From Adiantum capillus-veneris (Eukaryota; Streptophyta; Polypodiopsida; Polypodiales; Pteridaceae): a stretch of DNA of 64,000 bases. Shown here piece after piece: positions 58,231 to 64,000 of this stretch. The position numbers and the translations under genes were made by a program. Numbering within the stretch: the first letter of the stretch is position 1; each line of letters opens with the position of its first letter. The stretch spans positions 6,973,997 through 7,037,996 of the forward strand of contig CM043964.1 in the NCBI GenBank assembly GCA_014529385.2. The letters run 5' to 3'. The notes below the pieces were generated by a model. The model did no database searches and was not told where the DNA came from. It worked only from the letters and a program-made list of their open reading frames with translations.

Positions 58231-58932
58231 ACTATAGGTTATCACCAAACCGAGGTTGAGGTTCTGATCTTATGGAACATGAATTGAGATCCATGTCCCC
58301 TTGCTAAATATTTGGATAGAGCTAGCACTAGTCCCTAGGAGCATAGTGGTCTGTTGAAAATTCAATTTGCATTTGATTTGTTCAAATTATAAGAAAAATA
58401 GGGTTCTATGTTGAAAGTGTGATAAAATTATCATTCGAGTAGATTTTGACTAACCGAGGGACTGTAAAGTTAGAGCCACCAAGTGGATTTTTTATAGGTT
58501 GTGAAAATCCGAGTTTGCAGCTTGATTTGCTATTTATTAGGAGGCTAGATAATCCATAAAAGGTAACACATCAGAGTTTTGCAAGCATACCTTTCTTGAT
58601 GAATTTGCGATCAAGAAAGTTGTATCAAAAAATAAACCCTACTGTTAGAGACCAACCAAGCCATATTTCTATAGAGAGAAGCGTGAATCAAGGAACTCTG
58701 CCGACTATAGAGCCAATCTTGTAGAAAAGTCTTTCGGATACCTCTTCAGAGAAATATTTTACCTATATGGCCAAGGGATCCAAAAGTGTGAGTTTCAAGG
58801 AGGAAACCAAAATGGGAGCGGGACCATCACATTTCGCACCAACCATGAAACTTTTGCACCTATAGCACAAGTTTGAAAATGAGCAGAGTGCCAAAATCTA
58901 CAAAGATGGTATGGATCATTATTGTCTAAAAA
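58231..58932. other. Unassigned segment
   Basis: This contains the fifth palindromic 18-mer (58,278-58,295) and short, frame-shifting coding-like text near 58,830-58,950 (FENEQSAKIYKDGMDHYC). That text may belong to the open frame that follows. No gene is called. Confidence 0.3.
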
Positions 58933-59340
58933 ATGGAAGGGAGTCGTTGTGAGCTCAAGCTCATAGTGCTCATAGATTACAATGGCGATCACTACCTTGG
59001 TGAGGAAGGAAACATGTATTTAGTTGTGCATAATCCCTTTATGGTGGACAAGTGGGGATTAGCATGCATAAAGAAAAAGGTTAACGTCATCCAGCACTCA
59101 AAGAAGCCGCCAAATCTGGACATTCCTAATGAAAATCTTAGGGGAGTGAATATGGCTATTTACGCCAAAATGGACAATATGCATATGGGTTTATATAAGT
59201 ACGATAACGGAGAGCAAATGGTCTACTACAAGTGTGATGAACCCAATGTGAGGAAACTAATGGAGCAAAAATGCTTGTACGTGTTCACATATGAAGTGAA
59301 AAGAGATGCGCAAATAATCATGCTAGACAAATATGGTTAG
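58933..59340 (+). CDS. Hypothetical open frame, unknown
   Basis: This is a 135-codon frame with balanced, protein-like composition (VLIDYNGDHYLGEEGNMYLV, VDKWGLACIKKKVNVIQHSK, KLMEQKCLYVFTYEVKR). No signal peptide, membrane segment or known motif is visible. Text in a different frame just upstream is also coding-like, suggesting a 5' frameshift and hence a remnant. It lies between repeat arms and a gypsy remnant, so a transposon-derived gene piece is the likeliest explanation. Confidence 0.3.
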   Translation: MEGSRCELKLIVLIDYNGDHYLGEEGNMYLVVHNPFMVDKWGLACIKKKVNVIQHSKKPPNLDIPNENLRGVNMAIYAKMDNMHMGLYKYDNGEQMVYYKCDEPNVRKLMEQKCLYVFTYEVKRDAQIIMLDKYG

Positions 59341-59776
59341 AGATATTCAATAGTTAGCCATAAAGAGCTTCAGAGAATATGCCCCCCCTTTTAAACTTAT
59401 ACAATAGTCATTGAAGAAAATATCATACCCCTAACTTACATACAAAGTTTAGGTCTCACATTATCTAAATGAGTAAAACTAGTCAAAGAGTGTGTAGCAT
59501 AGTGGCTTGCAACGTACTAAGTAACCATTTCTATTGATAAGTAGATGTACCCTCAATGTGTCTTAGTTTGACTTTCAAACTATGTGCCCAATCAACCTGC
59601 ATTCTTGCTACTGGTCCAATTATGACCCATCCAAAGATGGCGTAAATCAACCCTTGATATGCTCCAAATTAGCCCTTCTCAATGACCAGCTTGATGCAAA
59701 ATTTGATGTGTGACCTGATAAAAAACTAAATTCATCCAAGTTCTAGTGTTGATCGGTGACAAATCGCTACAAATAA

Positions 59777-60200
59777 TCAATCGGGGTCAAGTTCCCCACA
59801 CCCCCTTCCCCTATAGTCCCCAAGGAAACCCTTTTTCAAAAGATCATCAAGTTGTATCTTGAGATCTTTAAGCTCATCAATATTAAACCTGTATGGAGCC
59901 CTTGAATAGGGTGTCTCTCCTGGATATAGATCTATGGCATGGTCTACCGCTCTAGGCGGAGGTATACCAGGAAGATCGTCCGAAAACACATCCTTAAATT
60001 CATGTAAGAGATCCTCTACAAATTCTGAATTTGTCTCTTTCTGTTTATCCCCAGATTCTTCTTTAATCTCATTAGCAAACACAAGCAACGTCTCACACTC
60101 TTATCTAAGTCACCTTATCAATTCCATGGCCAAAACTAGATTTAGAATCTCTTTCTTTCCACGGAGAGTGTGACTTATCAACATCAAATGATTAAAGATA
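59777..60200 (-). pseudogene. Gypsy reverse transcriptase N-terminus (second gypsy remnant)
   Basis: On the minus strand FANEIKEES, then LLHEFKDVFSDDLPGIPPP, AVDHAIDLYPGETPYSRAPY and LKIQLDDLLKKGF match the protease-to-RT linker and RT start of plant gypsy elements. After KKGF the text turns into a purine-rich stretch (GGGGAAGGGGGTGTGGGG), so the palm and everything beyond is deleted. It is the same element as the gag at 60,551-61,122. Confidence 0.85.
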
Positions 60201-60550
60201 TATTTTTCTTTCTTAACAATCAATCAAAACATGATTTTCAATCATCTAATTGATACCAATGATAACACCATGCATATCAATGTTTATGATATAGAAATCG
60301 TCTTTATGCTTCCGACTCTTCAAAGAAAAAAAAACAAATTTTCTACTAACTCTTTCGTGAAACTATTATTACCACTGGTTAAGTCCAGAAGTCTTTTAAC
60401 TTCTCAATTTAATTTCTCAATCAATTTAGACGATAAGAAGGAATGAATACTATCCAAATCAATTAAGAAATTCAAATTTAAATCTCAACTTTTACGCATA
60501 AATTCGATCACCACAGAAGCTTTCAAAGGACGTATCAAAGACATAAAAAA
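60201..60550. other. AT-rich deleted interior of the second gypsy
   Basis: There is no recognisable protease or nucleocapsid text. Short minus-strand coding-like pieces are interrupted by stops. It separates the gag and RT remnants, which are far closer together than in an intact element, so a deletion is implied. Confidence 0.4.
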
Positions 60551-61122
60551 TCACAAAGAAGGCGTAGATGACTTACCTTTATCGTACGCATCGCCAAAAG
60601 TATCCAATTGAGCCATCTTGGTACGTATTGTCTTATCGATCACCTTGCTCGAGTATTCGAAAGTCTGGTAGTCGTGTTCTCGATATTGAAAGTATAATCC
60701 AAATCTTTGAGTTCTATAATCCACGCTTCTAAATCTTCGCATATCTTTCTTATGCCATCAAACTCTTTAAGCTTATCCTTCGTTAAGAATGATTTGGTTG
60801 TCCATTCTCCCATATCCTCATCGTTTCTTTTTTCGCGTTGAGGACCTCTACGTCCACCACCACCGTTCCCACCATCACCACTATCACCACTGCTAGGTGC
60901 CCCAGCGCCGCCACGATGATTATTGTTTCCTGGTGGAATAGCATGGTTTTCGCCTTCATGTTTCCCATCAAGGTCCACATAGATATCAGGATCTCGTGCT
61001 GCTTTGCCCCGTAGAGCCTCAACACGCTTCCAATTTGCTTGTTCCAGCTCTTCTCGTAGTCGCCGAATTAGGTTTTCTTGCTCCTTCATCCTCCTTTCGT
61101 ATCCTTCCATGTCCAGAATCAA
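60551..61122 (-). pseudogene. Gypsy gag N-terminus (second gypsy remnant), frameshifted
   Basis: The frame starts at 61122, directly after the primer-binding site: MEGYERRMKEQENLIRRLRE (coiled coil), a Gly/Arg-rich linker with GGNGGGGRRG, then FLTKDKLKEFDGIRKICEDLEAWI-type text. At about 60,650-60,700 the frame changes and capsid text continues as VIDKTIRTKMAQLDTFGDAY. The F.G......AWI pattern is that of a gypsy capsid. No intact protein can be made. Confidence 0.75.
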
Positions 61123-61127
61123 CCGCT

Positions 61128-61140
61128 TGCTCTGATACCA
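61128..61140 (-). other. Primer-binding site (initiator-Met tRNA) of the second gypsy
   Basis: On the minus strand TGGTATCAGAGCA matches the 3' end of plant initiator-Met tRNA exactly over 12-13 bases. It fixes the direction and the 5' LTR end (about 61,143) of this element. Confidence 0.9.
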
Positions 61141-61142
61141 AT

Positions 61143-61547
61143 TGTCACAGGAACATAATTATAGAGATAGACAACAAAAGATAGAGAAAGATATCTTTGT
61201 ATTGATGGATTTTTGCAAAGTTTTGATACAACAGAGGAGCAATGGAATATATGGACGCACTCCGTTGTACGGAGCTCGAACCTCCTGACCACCCCCGAGC
61301 TTTAGTCCGCTTGCATGCAGCGTCTCACTCACATTCGCACTCGCAGAAGAAGAGATCTATGAAAGATCCCCAAACGCACCACCCGTCGTGCTTTTATCCT
61401 TCTTTTTCTCAAAAAGCCTACGACTTCTCAAAATAGCCGCTTTTTAGGCGTTCAGTCAACTCGATTTTTGCACCACGTATACCTGCGAGAATAAGATAAG
61501 AACGTGATCGCTAAGCGATCTATGAAGGTTAGATTTTTATCATGACA
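61143..61547 (-). mobile_element. 5' LTR of the second gypsy remnant
   Basis: On the plus strand the text begins TGTCACAGG beside the primer-binding site and is taken to end at CATGACA (61,547), giving TGTCA/TGACA termini and about 405 bp. The outer boundary is inferred only from the short inverted ends, as no second LTR is present for comparison. Confidence 0.5.
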
Positions 61548-62342
61548 CTTTGCACAGATCCTGTTTCACACATTTATTTCTGCATCGCCTACAAAATAGT
61601 CAAAAGAACATATTCGTGCAACGAGTCAAAAGAACATACTCGTGCAACGAAATCAACATGATAATCAAAGTTAAAAAAAACATAATTATGTACCTTCATA
61701 ATCTCAATTGCAATAGTCTACCATGAAGAAACAAATCCACTTTGTGGTTTATAGTAGGGAGAGCTGTATGATGTTGTATGTCTGCCTGTCCCTGTGTATA
61801 CTACACTACTGCTGCCTTCTGTTTGTTTTCATCATAACTTTTACAAACAAACTCAGAACAGAGCAATCCAGGTACTCAAAACGACGGGAATAGGTCTCGT
61901 ATACAAGGATGCAAGGACAGAATTGCGAAAAATGTCTTTCTTTGGCTGAAAACCCAACTTTTAGGTCGCGACTCATAAAACCTCTATTTTTGGGTCTCCA
62001 CTACTTTTTCGACTTATTTAAAGCCTACCTATGCATTTTAAGCTAGAACACATAAATATAAAACACTGATGTTAATAAAAAATCTCAATTTTACTGTTCG
62101 TATACAGACTATCTGTTATTCATTAATCTTTATCAAATACGTCTTTAGTGTATTATTTAAAAAAAGAATATATGTTATCTCTTAATATCTCAAACTATTC
62201 ATATGTTCTCTCTTAATATCTCAAACTCGTTCATATAAGCTCTATTTAATAGAATATTCAACAATCTTTCAAATCGTGCTAAACGGAAGATATGCCCTAC
62301 TACATTCTTTTCGACTTTAAGAACTTCAAAATTTAGTCCTAT
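61548..62342. other. AT-rich intergenic sequence
   Basis: I see no gene or RNA here. A ~25-bp phrase (CAAAAGAACATA with TCGTGCAACGA) is repeated at about 61,599-61,650, and short TCTCTTAATATCTCAAACT phrases recur near 62,180-62,225. The rest is simple AT-rich sequence. Confidence 0.5.
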
Positions 62343-62390
62343 TACATGTTGGCAATGTCTTGTCCAACACACAAATCAGCCATAAGGTGT
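62343..62390 (-). pseudogene. Copia RNase H sliver flanking the gypsy 3' LTR
   Basis: TTGGCAATGTCTTGTCCAAC to CATAAGGTGT matches the copia RNase H text at about 41,725-41,768 (TTGGCAGTGCCTTGTCCAAC). It stops exactly where the gypsy LTR begins, at the point where the remnant at 40,926 resumes. The two junctions carry GTGT and GCGT, a plausible 4-bp target duplication. Confidence 0.65.
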
Positions 62391-63553
62391 TGATGGAGAA
62401 ACAGACGCCTTGCACACACTCACACACCCAAACAACTCAACACCACACAAGGAATTAATTAAACTCCAAACACCTCGATCTACAAGCCCTTGCGTGCCTG
62501 CAGATACTACAAAGTGAGTCGCGTTGATCAACACTTGAAATCACACCTGATGGTGAACAAAATACACAGAAAACCCATAAAAAACTCAAAAAATCCATCC
62601 ACAAAAGGCCTCTCTCAAACCATTTCAAAGCCTTCACCTAACTCCACTCCATTGGACTCTTCGGAGTAGCACCAACCCTAATGGCACCGATACAGCATCA
62701 CATAGTCTTGCAGAAAACCGCACCTTCTTTCCTCAAGTCCTTGCACACACACATCAATGGAATCCTCAAAACTTACATAGACTCTCTCAAGTGTAAAAGT
62801 GAAGAAAAAAATCTCTCATTCACTCCTCCACACACTTGAAAACAGGACGCGAATGCGATGGGACTGCACTAGACCACCTGTAGGAACCCTGCTTCCTCCC
62901 ACACACAGACAGTGAAAGTTCTGAGTATTGGCTTTCAAACTTCTTGCAGATTGATCACTCATACCACCGTGACTGATGTGGAAATTTGAAGCCTTTTCAC
63001 ACTTTTTTGATCTTTTTTTATCTTTTCTGGCCTAATTTTGGTCAATTTTGATCCCTGGCGGACATTTTTCGTGGGAAAAACCCCAAACGGCTTCCAAAAT
63101 TCCCCAAATATTGTACGCTTGATCCTTGATACCAAGACCTTTTTTCACATCCCCACATTCCATTTTTGACCACTTCTAGTGCGCTCCAAGCATGACCACA
63201 AATCAGGCACCATAAATAGATAGTTATTGCATGTGTCAAACTTTTCGGGCAGGATGAGAGTGCCCACACTTCCCACTTGCATTATTTAAATTCTATAAAT
63301 ATCAAACATATTCCCTAGAGCCAAAAGAATCCACCAAGAACTATATCCAAGGCCCCGATACCCTATCCAGGCATGCACATGTGCCCAACTGCTGCTGGCA
63401 TGCGAACCTGACTATTCACAATGTGTACACGTTGCATCTTTTGAAGAACTTGATATCACTTTGAAAATCTCCCAAATGCATGTATTTACATATTTTTGTA
63501 CATATAACCATGCATATACACTCTTCTTTGTACACTCCAAAAGCGGTCTATCA
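62391..63553 (-). mobile_element. Gypsy LTR, copy 2 (3' LTR)
   Basis: Its ends are TGATGGAG and TCTATCA, the same as copy 1 at 39,631-40,925, with which it aligns throughout. A polypurine tract (AGAGGGTGGGTAATGA on the minus strand, 63,554-63,569) and integrase tail lie to its right. It is therefore the 3' LTR of a minus-strand element whose body continues beyond the window. Confidence 0.85.
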
Positions 63554-63569
63554 TCATTACCCACCCTCT
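63554..63569 (-). other. Polypurine tract of the edge gypsy
   Basis: Read on the minus strand, AGAGGGTGGGTAATGA directly precedes the LTR start TGATAGACC. This sets element orientation. Confidence 0.75.
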
Positions 63570-64000
63570 AGGTAGAGAATTTAGGCTGAACCAAGAGACT
63601 GTTTACATCTGGAACCACATCCCTCACAAAATATTTCTTTAATCTATAATTATTTATTCTATAGTGCAAACATTCCCCTAAACATTTTTCCAACTCATAT
63701 GAGCAATTAGGAAATACATGCTTCACTGTATGGTCCCAACCATTTGTCCCTAAACTTCTTTTGAAAAGTAAAATCCAAGTGAGAATCATACTTCATCACC
63801 AGGTCTCTCTCTTTAATCTCTTTCTCTGGTATTCTCTTATTCATTTTTTCCATCCTTATTGTTGCTTGTTGAAGATAATAATCGTTGGCTTTCTCTCTAC
63901 TCATTTGCAGCAACAACTCTAGAGAAAGAATTCTTTCTTGCAGCTTGTCATTATGCAAACTTTGCATTCTGCACAGAAACTTCAAGGCATCCAACTGCAC
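63570..64000 (-). pseudogene. Gypsy integrase C-terminus, runs off the window
   Basis: On the minus strand from the right edge the text encodes MQLDALKFLCRMQ, KLQERILSLELLLQMSREK, IPEKEIKERDLVMKYDSHLD and KKFRDKWLGPYSEACIS. The coiled segment plus the KxRD/GDLVM..D...K..W.GPY module is the tail of gypsy integrase, the same family as 43,535-44,085. The core domain lies outside the window. The frame near the end departs from the usual GPY continuation, so the tail is probably shifted. Confidence 0.75.

Overview
This window looks like nuclear DNA of a land plant with a large, repeat-swollen genome. The evidence is GT-AG introns with pyrimidine-rich acceptors, Ty1/copia and Ty3/gypsy retrotransposons, primer-binding sites matching the initiator-Met tRNA, and a plant-style FCP1-like protein. 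A seed-free plant (fern, lycophyte or similar) is my guess and is not shown by the sequence. I see no rRNA, tRNA or CRISPR, and no clearly intact host gene.

Layout, left half (1-39,262). A degenerate tandem array (1-4,790) carries a short box in the orientation TTGGACAAGTGGTGGACC. A broken multi-exon gene on the minus strand follows (13,387 down to 7,595, possibly to 5,754). Its exons encode a ParB-like fold, an unrecognised middle section, a SET domain and, in the last exon, an FCP1-like HAD domain with a SAP-like tail. From 13,440 to 33,351 lies a large satellite array of about 440-bp monomers with the same box in the opposite orientation. It includes a near-identical 6.585-kb tandem duplication. 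A short GC-rich insert (33,352-33,545) and a second array with a 316-bp period (to about 35,900) follow. Next is a plus-strand gene (36,013-39,262) of the plant transposase-like type (DUF8039-like N-terminus, DUF7869-like core) with two in-frame stops. The two genes point away from each other, and the satellite lies between their 5' ends. The same box also fills the introns of the minus-strand gene.

Right half (39,262-64,000). This is a nest of retroelement debris: a gypsy 5' LTR inside a copia RNase H remnant, a 5'-truncated copia, a scrambled gypsy integrase tail, a complete-length but decayed gypsy with two LTRs (45,711-53,850), a ~1.8-kb hairpin-forming inverted repeat (about 54,345-56,165) inside a broken larger one, a small LTR with Met-tRNA primer site, a second gypsy remnant, and a gypsy 3' LTR whose body runs off the right edge.

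How the parts may work together (inference): the box-bearing arrays, the ParB-SET-(FCP1) gene and the DUF7869 gene may be parts of one large mobile element or a selfish locus. In that model the arrays would act as binding platforms for an encoded protein. All coding parts here are damaged, so this copy is probably inactive.
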